A stretch of 52,771 nt of DNA from Emiliania huxleyi CCMP1516 (Eukaryota > Haptophyta > Isochrysidales > Noelaerhabdaceae), in the NCBI RefSeq assembly GCF_000372725.1, contig NW_005200073.1, positions 124,075 to 176,845 of the forward strand, in the 5' to 3' direction. Below the pieces are notes generated by a model. It worked only from the letters and a program-made list of their open reading frames with translations, was not told the origin of the DNA and did no database searches. Positions within the stretch are counted from its first letter, which is position 1. The number at the start of each line of letters is the position of its first letter. The translations under genes were made by a program, and so were the position numbers. Below, piece after piece: positions 1-9,963 of this stretch.

Positions 1-1
1 C

Positions 2-499
2 ACGGTCACCACGCTCGCAGGCTCGGGGACGGAAGGCTCCGCCGACGGCACGGGCACCGCCGCGAGCTTCAACCGCCCGTACGGCGTGGCGGTGTCGCCC
101 GACGCCGGGACCGTCTACGTGGCGGATACCTTCAACCACCGCATCCGCAAGATCGACACCTCCAACGGCGTCACCACCACGCTCGCAGGCTCGGGGACGA
201 ACACCTTCGCCGACGGCACGGGCACCGCCGCGAGCTTCAACTACCCGTCCGGCGTGGCGGTGTCGCCCGACGGCGGGACGCTCTACGTGGCGGATTTCTA
301 CAACCAGCGCATCCGCAAGATCGACACCTCCGACGGCGACACCACCACGCTCGCAGGCTCGGGGACGTACGGCTTCGCCGACGGCACGGGCACCGCCGCG
401 AGCTTCGCCGGCCCGACCGGCGTGGCGATGTCGCCCAACGGCATGACCGTCTACGTGGCGGAAGTTTTGAACAACCGCATTCGTCAGGTGACAACATGA
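2..499 (+). CDS. NHL-repeat beta-propeller protein, 3' end only
   Basis: The frame is open from base 2 to the TGA at 497-499, so the start lies outside the window. About 165 residues are visible. They form tandem units of 56 residues (168 bp): the phrase ctcgcaggctcggggac recurs at 14, 182 and 350. Each unit carries GVAVSPDGGTLYVAD followed by NxRIRKIDTS, the usual look of NHL repeats, each of which makes one blade of a beta-propeller used for binding. The last unit is degenerate and ends RIRQVTT. No catalytic domain is present in the visible part, so the partner and location are unknown. The near identity of the units suggests recent unit duplication. Confidence 0.8.
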   Translation, partial: TVTTLAGSGTEGSADGTGTAASFNRPYGVAVSPDAGTVYVADTFNHRIRKIDTSNGVTTTLAGSGTNTFADGTGTAASFNYPSGVAVSPDGGTLYVADFYNQRIRKIDTSDGDTTTLAGSGTYGFADGTGTAASFAGPTGVAMSPNGMTVYVAEVLNNRIRQVTT

Positions 500-1243
500 T
501 TGCCACCCATGCTTTCGTTCGTTCCTAGTGGAGCGAGGATGCGCAGATCGACAGCCTCTCCAACTTGATGTGCCTTGAACACACGCTCCGCTGGGCCGTC
601 GCCCCTCGTGTGTCGCCCCTCCCGTGTTGCGTTGCGGCCTGGCCCGTGCCCGCCGCCACGGTGTCCCGCTTCTTAGCGCGGAGGTTTCGAGACGCTCGCG
701 TCAGGGTGAGACGCGAAGAGCCGAAGACCAACGGTGAAAAGTGTCGTGATTGCTGCGGGTAGGGGGGATGCGGATTATCGGACACGCTATTGCGTGCAGC
801 ACGCGACATGAAGGCCGTCTGCGTCTCTCTCCGGTCTACCTGTCGCACGGGAACTCTTGGCAAACGTGGCGGGCGCGATTTCTTTCTTCGCTGCCTGCCG
901 AGAAGGCACAACTCGACAAAAACAAAACTCGTAGCCACGAAACGCTCAGCACTGCTCATTCTCTCTTCTCTGGTGGTCTGGCACGACTGTCAGGCAGGGG
1001 TCACGCTTGAGGCTTGTGAAGTTCGTGAGGTGAGACCTTAGGTCTCAAGGAGGTCACGCGGGGGACGTCCTTTGAGTGCGGGTGAAGAATAGAAGGCTCA
1101 GACTCGGCACAGACGCGGCACAAAGCCGCAGACATGGCCGCAATAGTGCGCGCCCGCAGCCACCAGGTCGGTCTGGGTGAGCCGAATGGAGGTCCACGCC
1201 AGCGGGCAGACCAGCACAAACCCGAATCCCACCAATCTGGAAA
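500..1243. other. Gene-free spacer
   Basis: No reading frame here resembles a protein family in either strand. The open frames are short and arginine- or serine-rich, as expected by chance in GC-rich DNA. The stretch may hold the 3' UTR of the NHL gene. Confidence 0.5.
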
Positions 1244-1690
1244 ATGTCGGGCTATCTCGGGCAACCTCGCCTAAAAGACAGAAAAAGAACTCAAATCTGG
1301 ACGTGCCGCGATGCGGACTGGAGCCGGGCGGCGACTGGCGAGCGAGCGGGCTGTGGCCGGAAGACAGGAAGGGCGGTCCGGCGCGGGCTCGCGCGGGACA
1401 AGGGTGGCGAATGGGCAGCAGCGGACGCGTCTCACGGCTGGCAGCGGCCGTAACTGGGTATTCAGGCGGTGCCAGGCTGAGGCGGGTGCTGCAGCCGCTC
1501 GTTGCGGCGAGCGAGGGCGCATCGCTCGGCGGGAGCGATGCGGGCACGGCTGGCTTCGCGAGCAATAGGCGCCGCGGGGATCCAGGCGTGTAGCTTGCGG
1601 CGGCACCGGAGGTGCGATGCGGCGGGGGTGGCACCTTGGGCGGAACAAGGCGTCAAGGACGAAGAGACGCCTTCCCGGAAAAAAAATCCA
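1244..1690 (+). repeat. Dispersed repeat family R, copy 1
   Basis: This segment starts near atgtcgggctatctcgggca and runs through ggagccgggcggcgactgg, ggaagacaggaagggcgg and ataggcgccgcggggatcc to a purine-rich end near ccttcccggaaaaaa. The same order of blocks recurs at 7643-8240 and 35889-36265 on the plus strand and, inverted, at 38600-39060 and 38275-38395. No coding potential is convincing. It could be an LTR, a SINE-like unit or a non-autonomous element; the sequence does not decide. Confidence 0.75.
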
Positions 1691-1884
1691 GCAGATTATC
1701 TCGCGCTGCTCCTGCCCAGCAGACGACGGGCGCTTTTACCAACGAGACAATGGTGCGCTCGCCCGCCCCACCCGTGCCCGCGGCGGCCCGCGGCAGCGCG
1801 CACGCGGTAGCAGGAGTAGGCTGCGGGTCGTATCTCGCCGGTGGCTCGCCGCCGGTTGGTGATCCCCGGTGTTACATCATAGTA

Positions 1885-2030
1885 TAGAAGCGTGCTCGAC
1901 CTCGTCGTGGCAACCTGTACGGCAGCGCTGGTAGGCGCGATGAGCGTCGTGCCACCTGACCCGAGACGGGTCGCAGGCGTCGTACCGAGCGCGTCGAGAC
2001 CGTGTCCTGATGCGCTCTGCACGGGCAAGT
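1885..2030 (+). repeat. Dispersed repeat, second module (copy a)
   Basis: The stretch beginning near agaagcgtgctcgacctcg is about 90 percent identical to 8744-8880. In both places it lies 3' of a family R copy, so the two modules may be parts of one longer element. No protein is recognisable. Confidence 0.65.
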
Positions 2031-2114
2031 CACGTCGGCGTCAAAGGAGCGACCCGTGCGACCTGTCAGAGCTTGATCTCCGATCTCAGCGGCGTCGAGT
2101 CGCCTTCGGCGGCG

Positions 2115-2262
2115 ACACTTTTGTCCCTCCCTAGGACGCGCAGAGGCAGCTGCGACCCCGCTGAGTGGACGGGCGCACACCGCGCCACCTGCTGTGTGCG
2201 CCCTTCGAGGCGGCGGGGTCGCAGCTGCCTCTGGAAGGCACCGAGAGGGACAAAATGGCGCA
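2115..2262. repeat. Long imperfect inverted repeat (hairpin)
   Basis: A perfect 21-bp arm at 2141-2161 (cagaggcagctgcgacccc and two more bases) is the reverse complement of 2213-2233. A nested 10-bp pair (gggcgcacac at 2171-2180, gtgtgcgccc at 2194-2203) closes the stem inside it, and an outer pair (ttttgtccct near 2119, agggacaaaa near 2246) extends it. The whole can fold into a stem of about 60 bp with a short loop. It looks like a foldback element or MITE, or possibly a small-RNA precursor. Confidence 0.8.
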
Positions 2263-2487
2263 AATGGTCAAAATCAAGGTTTTGTAACGCGAGCTGTGCC
2301 ACAGTGAAATGGAACTAGCCAAGGTGTACCCTGATTTAATTAGTGTTAGATCTATAGATCTTTCAAGATTCAAGTGTGTGTGTTGCACTTCTCAAATCTA
2401 GTCTGGTTCAGATACAGTATCACTCTCTGGACGCTCCACAAACCCGATTCCCCCCGCCCCCCTTCGCCGCACTCCCAGGGGACGATG

Positions 2488-5139
2488 CTAGCGCACCTGC
2501 CCGCACTCGCTGCAGATGATTTGGAGCAGCTGTGCCAGCACCTCAGGGCGCACAAAGTTCCACGCTTGGTGGATGGCCACCAGCCTGCTAGTGTCGACGG
2601 CGTGCTCTGGAATGGGGACCTCGAGTGCAAACGTGGCTGCCGACTCAAGGTCGGCGATGTTGTAGCCGTGCCGGTGCAGATTGCGCACGAGAAAGACGTC
2701 CTCCTGCTCGGCAGGCTGCGACTCGGCCGCGTGCTCGGTGCAGATACGCTCCATGGCCTGCACTCCGCGAAGCGAGAAGCCGCCGTTGCCCACGCGCACC
2801 GAGCGGTCCAGCGTCGGAATGGCAACCTTATCTTCGTTGATGCCCTTGTACACGTCATTGTCGGGTGTCCACGGTGCACCCACCCAGTCAAATCTGAGGA
2901 ACGCGTTCGGAATGGGCCGCAGCAGCAGTCCATCCGTCTGGAAGATGAGGCACCGGTCGGCTTCCATCGAGCGCCAGAAGGAGGGCGTCTTGAGCAGCAC
3001 GTTGTAATCGTACTCGGTCATCGTCGCCACGCCGAGGTTGACAAACTCGACGGGCCGCACGTCGGCGAGCGAGTCACGAACGAACTGCGCATTCTCAGTG
3101 CCGTGCACGACTCGCAGCCGCCACTGCGCATGGTGTGCTCGGAGGTGGCGCAGATTGGCCTTGACTGCGGTGGCAATCGTGTAGTCGACACGTGTATCTA
3201 CAATGGCAGCGATCAGCCTCATGCGCGGCCGCCGTCTGCGACCCTTGCTTGTCACCGAGAGGTCGATCGGATCGGCACACACGGACCGTGTAAGCCCCGC
3301 CCAGAAGCGCGGCAGGTGCCCCTTGTGCAGCATCGCCTTGAAACGGCGATGGAAGGTGCCCCCTGTGAAGCGCCTCGAGGCCACGATCGATGCGTTCGAC
3401 ATCGCGCCCAGCTGTTCGTCGGATTGCAAGAGGACCTCCAGCGTGCTGGTGACGATCTCGCTCGCATCTGCGGCCAGGCGACCGACTCGGCGAGAGGGCA
3501 CGAGCTCAGCCAGGCCGCCCATGTGCAGCAGCACTGGGATGGCACCGGCGCTCATCGCCTCGGTGACAGCGATCCCAAAGTGCTCCGTGTCCGCAGGATT
3601 GGGGCAGTTTGCCGACTTCTCCCCCTCACCCATGTCCGGTGTCTCATTTGGAGGCAGTGCCGCCGAAGGGTCGCACATCTGAGACGGGGCGACGGCGTGC
3701 GCATCTCCGGTCGCGCTCAGCCGATGCGCCACGCGCTCCAAGTCGTCTCGGTTCTGCTTGAAGCCGGTTAGCGACCACACCACGCGCGAGGCGCTTAGGA
3801 TGCTCAGCACCCGCTCCCGTGACGCGTCGAACAGCACGTGGACGCCAGGGGTCGCATTGCCCAGCTTCTGCACCCGTTCCGCATACAGCTCGTGGCCGGT
3901 CATGACCGCGCCCACCAGGTATAACTCCAGCGGCGGCCGCTGCATGGGAGGTGCGGCAAGCCACGCCACCTGCAGGCGGGCGAATGCCTTGATTGCCACC
4001 ATGTGCCCTTTCTGCTGCACTTCGTTGAATACGCGGCCGAGCATCACGATGCGAAGCGGCCGCTGGTAGAGCGGCACCACTGCCCCGGCGATCGCCTGCA
4101 CTGGCGGGTAGAGCACCGTGGGAATGGGGGCGCAGGGGCGCGTCAGTGCACCCGTGCGCTCGTTTGCGCGAGTGTACCAGCCCTTCGAAAACTCCGAGTT
4201 CAGCAGCACCATGCTGTACGTGAGCAGCCTGGCCCGTTCCATCTCCCCCTGCGGACGCGCCCAATCGAATGGGAACTGGCACATGTACAGGTTGATTCGA
4301 CCGAGCCCATTCACCTGCGGCATCAACTCATTGCCTAGCAGGAAGAAGAAGTCGTACGGCGACTGCCGCATAGTCTCCTCGTGCGCCACTTGCCTCCAGG
4401 CTGGGCCGCGCGGAAACTCAATCACTGTGACCATTGCAGGGTCGAGCGCAACGCCGAGCTTCGCGGCCAGTGTTGCAATGCAATCGCCCCTACACTGTTC
4501 GCGGCTGAACAGGCCAATGGTCACAGCACAGGGGATGCCTTGCAAGACGCTCGCGGCCTCAAGCAGGTACTTCTCCCCCCCACCGGGCTGCAGGTTGTAC
4601 GGGCTCGCTACGAGCGCTTGGCACATTGACGCCTTTACGGGTGGCCCTGACTTCAGCACGACCGAGCCAAACGGCCCATGTCCCAAGCCCCTGTTACTGC
4701 TGGCCACCAAAACTCCGAGCACCAGCACTCCGAGCACCAGCAGGCCAATGTCGCGCTGCCGTTTGCTGCGCTTCTCCCGCGAGGCCGGTGTCATTTCCGG
4801 TGGCGACGGCGGATTCGAGACTGAGTCGGCCGTAGACGCGCGGGCCTCCTTCGTCGAACTGGGGCGGCGCAGCACGCTGGCGGCGATCGCGGCGATGGGC
4901 AGAACGCCCCACCCGAGCCACGAGGAAGCGCTCGGCGCGAAGAAGCCCGCGGGCGAAGCCGCTGCGCCGGGGATGAACGCGGCGGCCGTGATGAGGCGGA
5001 GGGCGGGGGCCCGCGTGATACCGCGAGCCCTCTTCCCGCTCGCCGCGGTCGGCCAGGCGGCGCCGCAAGCGATGGTGAGGAGGAGAAGCGCGAGGGCGGG
5101 CACAAGAAGCGACGAGCTGCTCGCAAGCGAGGACGCCAT
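2488..5139 (-). CDS. Membrane glycosyltransferase: GT4-like domain fused to a DUF5672-like domain
   Basis: The frame is open back to 5376, but the first in-frame ATG is at 5139. It gives about 883 residues beginning MASSLASSSS and a hydrophobic stretch like a signal sequence. A leader (AGFFAPSAS, near residue 64) and a membrane segment (GLLVLGVLVLGVLVASS, near 132-148) follow. The central part is a GT-B, GT4-like transferase: glycine loop NLQPGGGEKYLLEA near 182, LRIVMLGRVFNEVQQKGH, and EHFGIAVTEAMSAGAIPVLL with the conserved E-F-G...E-A. The C-terminal ~200 residues (FQTDGLLLRP, WVGAPW, VGNGGFSLR, EQEDVFL) match the DUF5672 type, often found in algal and bacterial glycan-modifying proteins. 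Two sugar-handling domains in one type II membrane protein suggest Golgi glycan synthesis; donor and acceptor are unknown. The leader recurs in the methyltransferase gene at 22.6-23.8 kb. Confidence 0.85.
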   Translation of the reverse strand: MASSLASSSSLLVPALALLLLTIACGAAWPTAASGKRARGITRAPALRLITAAAFIPGAAASPAGFFAPSASSWLGWGVLPIAAIAASVLRRPSSTKEARASTADSVSNPPSPPEMTPASREKRSKRQRDIGLLVLGVLVLGVLVASSNRGLGHGPFGSVVLKSGPPVKASMCQALVASPYNLQPGGGEKYLLEAASVLQGIPCAVTIGLFSREQCRGDCIATLAAKLGVALDPAMVTVIEFPRGPAWRQVAHEETMRQSPYDFFFLLGNELMPQVNGLGRINLYMCQFPFDWARPQGEMERARLLTYSMVLLNSEFSKGWYTRANERTGALTRPCAPIPTVLYPPVQAIAGAVVPLYQRPLRIVMLGRVFNEVQQKGHMVAIKAFARLQVAWLAAPPMQRPPLELYLVGAVMTGHELYAERVQKLGNATPGVHVLFDASRERVLSILSASRVVWSLTGFKQNRDDLERVAHRLSATGDAHAVAPSQMCDPSAALPPNETPDMGEGEKSANCPNPADTEHFGIAVTEAMSAGAIPVLLHMGGLAELVPSRRVGRLAADASEIVTSTLEVLLQSDEQLGAMSNASIVASRRFTGGTFHRRFKAMLHKGHLPRFWAGLTRSVCADPIDLSVTSKGRRRRPRMRLIAAIVDTRVDYTIATAVKANLRHLRAHHAQWRLRVVHGTENAQFVRDSLADVRPVEFVNLGVATMTEYDYNVLLKTPSFWRSMEADRCLIFQTDGLLLRPIPNAFLRFDWVGAPWTPDNDVYKGINEDKVAIPTLDRSVRVGNGGFSLRGVQAMERICTEHAAESQPAEQEDVFLVRNLHRHGYNIADLESAATFALEVPIPEHAVDTSRLVAIHQAWNFVRPEVLAQLLQIICSECGQVR

Positions 5140-5479
5140 CGAGGCGACGGCGGGAGGGAAGGCCGAGGACGGCGCCGAGGCGACGCAGGTCGCCGAGGCA
5201 ACGGCAGACGAGAAGGCAGAGGCTACCGCCGACGGGCTAGGCACGGCGGCCGCGCAGTGGCCGGAGGCGGGGGCGCAGACGAGGAGCAGCCACTGGACGG
5301 CCGCGGCCTTCGTGTAGCCGCCCGGTCCGGTCCCGCGGCGGGCCGGCGCCTGCAAATGTGCGATAAAGGGGTCCACGGGAGGAGATTATTACTTTAAGCG
5401 ATGAGTGTGAGTGATGAGTATAAGGTCCCATAAGGGAGATTATTACCGATGGGAGAGCGAGGAGTGCCAGGAGAGAATG

Positions 5480-6350
5480 CTACGGCGCGCTCACCGCTGG
5501 GTCGGGCGTGTTGGAAACGGTCTTGGCCGGCTTCTCGACCTCCTTGGCAGCCTCCTCGGCGACGGCCTCCTCGGCGACGGGCGCCTCGGCGACGAGCGCC
5601 TCCTCGGCGACTGCCTCCACGGCGGCGGACTCCTCGGCGGCGGCGGACTTGGCGGCGGACTCCTTGATGGTGGCCTCCTCCTTCACGACGACGTGGTCGT
5701 TCTTGACGCCGCACGCCTGTGGGCGAGGGAGACACGCAAGCGTTTGGTGATCCTGGCGTGCGCACGTCGTGGGCCAGGCCAGCGCGATGCCAACCTTCAC
5801 GGGAGCCATCGGCGCAGACTCGCCCTCGGACGCGACGGCGGTCCCGCCGCCGTCGCCGATGACGTCTTTGAACGACGCGGGCTCGCTCTCGGACGAGATG
5901 CCGTCGGCCTTGCCTCCGGCAGCGTCGATGACGAACGGGGGCGGCGACGGAGGTGGCGGGCACGATGGGTCGTCGACGGTGAACGTGAGGCGCCGCGAGG
6001 CCTCGGCGCATGAGTCGAGCGTGGCGCTTACCGACGCCGCAAACACGACGCCGACATCCTCGAGCGATGCGGGCTCGCCCTCGGACTGGAAGCCGTCCTC
6101 GATTGCAGCAGGCTCGCCCTCGGACTGGATGCCGGCGGCCTCGCCTCTGGGAGGGTTGACGGTCGTGTTGCCCGCCAGCGACACCTGTGTCAGCCAGAAG
6201 GCGAGAGGATGACTCTTGCGAGAAGCGTAGTGCCACGTGCACGCAAACACACGCCTGCTTGTCGGCAAGCGGCGGCGGAGCAGGAGAGAGCTTGAGAACG
6301 AGCTTGTTACCGGCGGCCGGCACGAACTCGAGTTTGAGCTTTTCGAGCAT
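5480..6350 (-). CDS. Three-exon gene of the MLEKLKLEF family, N-terminal module only
   Basis: Exon 1 is 6255-6350 (MLEKLKLEFVPAAGNKLVLK..., 32 residues), exon 2 is 5786-6184 and exon 3 is 5480-5716. Intron 1 (6185-6254) fits GC-AG boundaries; intron 2 (about 5717-5785) is also best read as GC-AG because that keeps frame with the homologue at 39263. The protein is acidic, with repeated SEGEPA-EDG phrases in exon 2 and an Ala/Glu/Val-rich exon 3 after ACGVKN. The homologue continues into a membrane segment and an enzyme-like domain; this gene stops at 5480 without either. It may be a shortened paralogue with a soluble product or a 3'-truncated copy. No biochemical function is recognised. Confidence 0.6.
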
Positions 6351-7968
6351 GTTTAGCCTGCAGTGCAAGATACGCACGCCAATGCGTCAATACGGCCGGA
6401 CGAGTATAAAAGCAATCATCAATTATGAACTAATAACTATTGCGTATGCAGCTGCTGCAGGCTAAACATGCTCTGAGGATTACTGCAGACCGCTGTGCGA
6501 CACATGCTGCGGACTTCCGCGGACTACTACCGCACTGCTGCGCATTATTACTGCAGAGTACTGCATTATTACTATCACGATTTCTGTGGACTGCAAGTTC
6601 TCAATTAATGACTATTGATTATTATGAGTCGCCCAGTACAGCGCTGCAGCTGCTGCACCAACTACTGCGACTACTACTGCAGACTGCGCATTAGTACTGT
6701 CACTACTGCCGATACACGCTATTACTGAGGATCACTACAGACTACTGACTGCGGACTAATGCTGCGGACTACTGCGCAGTACCGCGGAACGGATGCTGCG
6801 GATTACTGCGGACTGTTGCGGACTGTTGCGGATTATTGCTACTGCGTACTGCTGCGCATACACATAATTAGGACTGCAGACTGCTGCGGACTGCTGCGGA
6901 CTGCTGCGGACTACTGCGCATTATCGGCCGGATGAATATGAAAGATTGTAAGGCGCCCGGTAGCGGCACGGCCTCAATAACTAATTGATCATTAAGAGGC
7001 GCCCAGTACAGCGCTGCAGCTGCTGCCCAACTAGTGCGACTACTGCTGCGGACTACTGCTGCGGACTACTGCGCATTATTACTATCGACTAATGCGGATT
7101 CCACGCTATTTCTGTGCGCTACTGCACGTTATGAACGATAATTAATGACTATTGATTATTATGATCCGCCCAGTACAGCGCTGCAGCTGCTGCACCAACT
7201 ACTGCGACTACTACTGCAGACTGCGCATTATTACTGTCGACTACTGCGGATTACACGCTTGTACTGTCGATTACTGCGGACTACTGACGGCGGACTGAGT
7301 ACTGTGATAATCTCGGGGAGGCTCTCAGGCAATGATCAGGTTGAAGAGGCCAGCCAGAGCCCACGGGGCGTACCATATTAATGAGTGAGAATGAATGACT
7401 ACGTACTACTTTGGGCGGCGAGGACTTGCTGCTTTTTCACGTCTCTGAGTGAGAATTAGTTACTAATCGCCACAGCCGAGGCAATCCTGTGTCAGTCTCG
7501 GCTGGGGGGTCGATCTAACCTCTGCGCAGCTGCAGCGCAGCGGAAAGGACCCGCCTACGCGATGAAAAGGAGAGAAACGAGAGTCGAAGAAGATGTCCTC
7601 TGTTTATGAGGGGTTATGCGGGTTATGAAGGCATGTAAAAAATGTCGGGCTATCTCGGGCAACCTCGCCTAAAGGACAGAAAAAGAAATCAAACCTCGAC
7701 GTGCCGCGATGCAGGACTAACGCAAGCTTGTTGACCGGGAAGGTTCAGCCGGAGAGAGTAGAGCTGCGCCTACGGGACAGCACGCCGCGGCGTGAGCGTC
7801 GAGACGAGGCCGCCGGCACGCGCTGTCTGTCGCGTCCACGGCGCTCGGACTGGAGCCGGGCGGCGACTGGCGAGCGAGCGGGCTGTGGCCGGAAGACAGG
7901 AAGGGCGGTCCGGCGCGGGCTCGCGCGGGACAAGGGTGGCGAATGGGCAGCAGCGGACGCGTCTCACG
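6129..7968. repeat. Segmental duplication, copy 1 (1.84 kb)
   Basis: This block is nearly identical (only scattered single-base changes and one A-run indel seen) to 34374-36214 in the same orientation. It contains the start of exon 2, intron 1 and exon 1 of the gene at 5480-6350, its upstream DNA, the AT-rich repeat tract and the first part of repeat family R. The left edge lies inside exon 2, so the second copy carries a headless gene piece. Confidence 0.9.
6440..7320. repeat. Degenerate CTGCGGACTACTGC-type repeat tract
   Basis: About 0.9 kb is built from variations on ctgcggactactgcgcatta, with a local 10-bp period (gactgctgcg, near 6885-6915). A longer phrase around gtacagcgctgcagctgctg appears near 6638, 7002 and 7176. 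It is lower in GC than its surroundings and has no gene. It lies upstream of the divergent MLEKLKLEF-type exon and could hold its promoter region. Confidence 0.75.
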
Positions 7969-8240
7969 ACTCCGCGATGGCAGCGGCCGTACCTGCGGGT
8001 ATGCAGGCGGTGCCAGGCTGAGGGGGGGGGGGGGTGCAGCCGCTCGATGCGGCGAGCGAGGGCGCATCGCTCGGCGTGAGCAGTGCGGGCGCGGCTAGCT
8101 CCGTGGGCGATAGGCGCCGCGGGGATCCAGGCGTGTAGCTTGCGGCGGCACCGGAGGTGCGATTGCGGCGAAGGGTGGCACCTTGTGGAAAAGCGGGCGT
8201 CAAGGACGAAGAGACGCCTTCCCGGAAAAAAAATCCACAA
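7643..8240 (+). repeat. Dispersed repeat family R, copy 2
   Basis: This copy begins atgtcgggctatctcgggca and ends at the same purine-rich block as copy 1 (ccttcccggaaaaaaaatcc). It has an extra segment near 7700-7840 (aagcttgttgaccgggaagg, ctgcgcctacgggacagc) that copies 3 and 4 share and copy 1 lacks. A run of eleven or more G near 8022 marks a homopolymer. Confidence 0.8.
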
Positions 8241-8272
8241 TAGCTCTCGCCCGCGCTGCTCCTGCGCCGAGG

Positions 8273-8700
8273 CTAGACCAGCTCCAGTTCACTAGCGCAA
8301 ACTACAGTTTGTTTGACATGAACTGTATCGTGGTCGTCTCTCCTCGTGCCTCTTCCCAACGTTTCCTCGGCGGCCGATGCCGTCTGCTCCGACGCCGCCG
8401 TCCCCGGGTCTGCCCTGCCCTCGTCTGCGCTAGCTTCTGTTTCGTCATCACTGATGTCCGTCCTCTTCTTTCTCCTCTTGTTGTATGCTTTGCACATCGC
8501 GTCGATTCCTTTTCGCGTGAGCACCACCCTGAAGCCCGCCCAGCAGCTGAACCGCTCCCTAAGTCGAAGGAGCATCATCAGTCTCACCCACTTCGCTCGC
8601 TGCCCACTGTCTCCGCTCCCTCCCCGCTTGGGCCGCCGTCGCGGCCCTCGTTCGTCCCACTGGCTGTTGGCCTGTCCCCACGTTACCTCTGTTATCCCTC
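8273..8700 (-). pseudogene. Possible retroelement-derived reading frame
   Basis: On the minus strand a frame includes NKRRKKRTDISDDETEAS and, further on, EETLGRGTRR. The underlying DNA around 8340-8368 is nearly the same as 18649-18677, which lies upstream of a TTTA-tailed retroelement end. A short part also recurs near 36570-36600. No domain is recognised. It may be a diverged copy of the 5' part of the same retroelement. Confidence 0.35.
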
Positions 8701-8743
8701 GTTCCCTCCTCAATGGGATGAAAAGGAAGGCTGGGCGAGCGTG

Positions 8744-8975
8744 TAGAAGCGTGCTCGACCTCATCGTGGCAACCTGCACGGCAGCGCTGGCAGGCGCGAT
8801 GAGCGTCGCGCCACCTGACCCGAGACGGGTCGCAGGCGTCGTACCGAGCGCGTCAAGTCCGTGTACTGATGTGCTCTCCTCTTCTACACACACCACCTCG
8901 AGAACCTCTAGAGAGTGGTAAACTTTTTTTTTGAGCTTAGCCTTCGATGTTATGAAACAACGCAAGGCGGACATG
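8744..8975 (+). repeat. Dispersed repeat, second module (copy b)
   Basis: The first ~135 bp match 1892-2015. The following piece (gagaacctctagagagtggt, near 8899) recurs at 15818, and ccttcgatgttatgaaac (near 8941) recurs at about 48413. The region is therefore a mosaic of fragments found elsewhere in the window. Confidence 0.65.
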
Positions 8976-9963
8976 GCATATCGCTCTCGGGCCCACAGAC
9001 ATCCCGCACACTCGCCGCACACCCGCCGCCCCCGCGCGCGCCCCACCCCGGCCGGGAGAGAGGGGAGTGACAGTTTGGGACGGCAACAGAACGAGTATGT
9101 TGAGTCCTGGCTCAACAACGCAGAGAGAAATGAAAGCCGTCCGGCTCACAAGTCCGGCTCACGCGCCCCGACTGACCGATCTACCGCACTGATCACTTCC
9201 GCCCCCTCGCTCCCAACCCATCCACCTCGCCTCGGGCCGCGCCGCGCGATCTCGGGCGATCTCGCGCCATCTCGGGGCCGCGCCGCGCGATCTCGCACAA
9301 TCTCGCGCTATCTCGGAGCTCCACGCCACGCCGCCCCCCCCCCCACCCCCCACCCCACCTCACCCACCGCCGCGCCGCGCTATCTCGGGCGATCTCGGAG
9401 CGTCGCTCGCGCGGCGTCACACCTGCTCAAAAAAAGGAAGGGCCTGGTTGGAGCCACGGGGCTCACGAGGACGTGTTCGCTCGGTTCTCGCCGCCTCGCC
9501 CTGCGCCACTTGGGCCGGTGAGGCGGCGCCCCGCGCGGCGCGTCCCTCGCCCCGTCACGCCGACCCCTGCGCGCACCGCTCATCTTCAGCCCTCTCGGGG
9601 TTACTCTTGCGCTCACGCAGGGGAACCCGGCGGTACTCCCTTCCCCCCACCTCCGACGGGTTAGGTCGGTTCTGCGCCCCTTTGGCGCCTGTGCATGTCC
9701 CGCGTGCCCGCCTGCCAGGGCTGATGCCAAGGCCAAATCAAGAACATGCCCGGCTGATGCCAGGGCCAAACCCACTGCCCGGCTGGTGCCAAGGCTCAAT
9801 GACTCTCCTCTCCGTCTCTTTCCCCCCCCCAGCCCCACCCAGACAGGACTGATCCGCACGACACACGACACACTCTCTCCTACTATCCGACAGACGCTGC
9901 TTGACCGACACGGGACGCTCTGACACGCACTACTGAGACGACTACCTCTACTCCCTACCGCTA
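8976..9963. other. Low-complexity spacer with short repeats
   Basis: No gene is seen. Between about 9236 and 9400 the phrase gcgatctcgggcgatctcg recurs with small changes, related to DNA near 48560-48600. At 9718-9800 three imperfect ~30-bp units share ggctgatgccaaggccaaa. Poly-C runs occur near 9333 and 9824. Confidence 0.6.

Noticed and set aside
2374..3771. 465-codon plus-strand frame opposite the glycosyltransferase
   Set aside because: No family features; the minus strand shows conserved GT4 and DUF5672 motifs throughout.
4118..5317. 399-codon plus-strand frame opposite the glycosyltransferase N-terminus
   Set aside because: Antisense shadow in GC-rich DNA; Ala/Arg/Ser bias.
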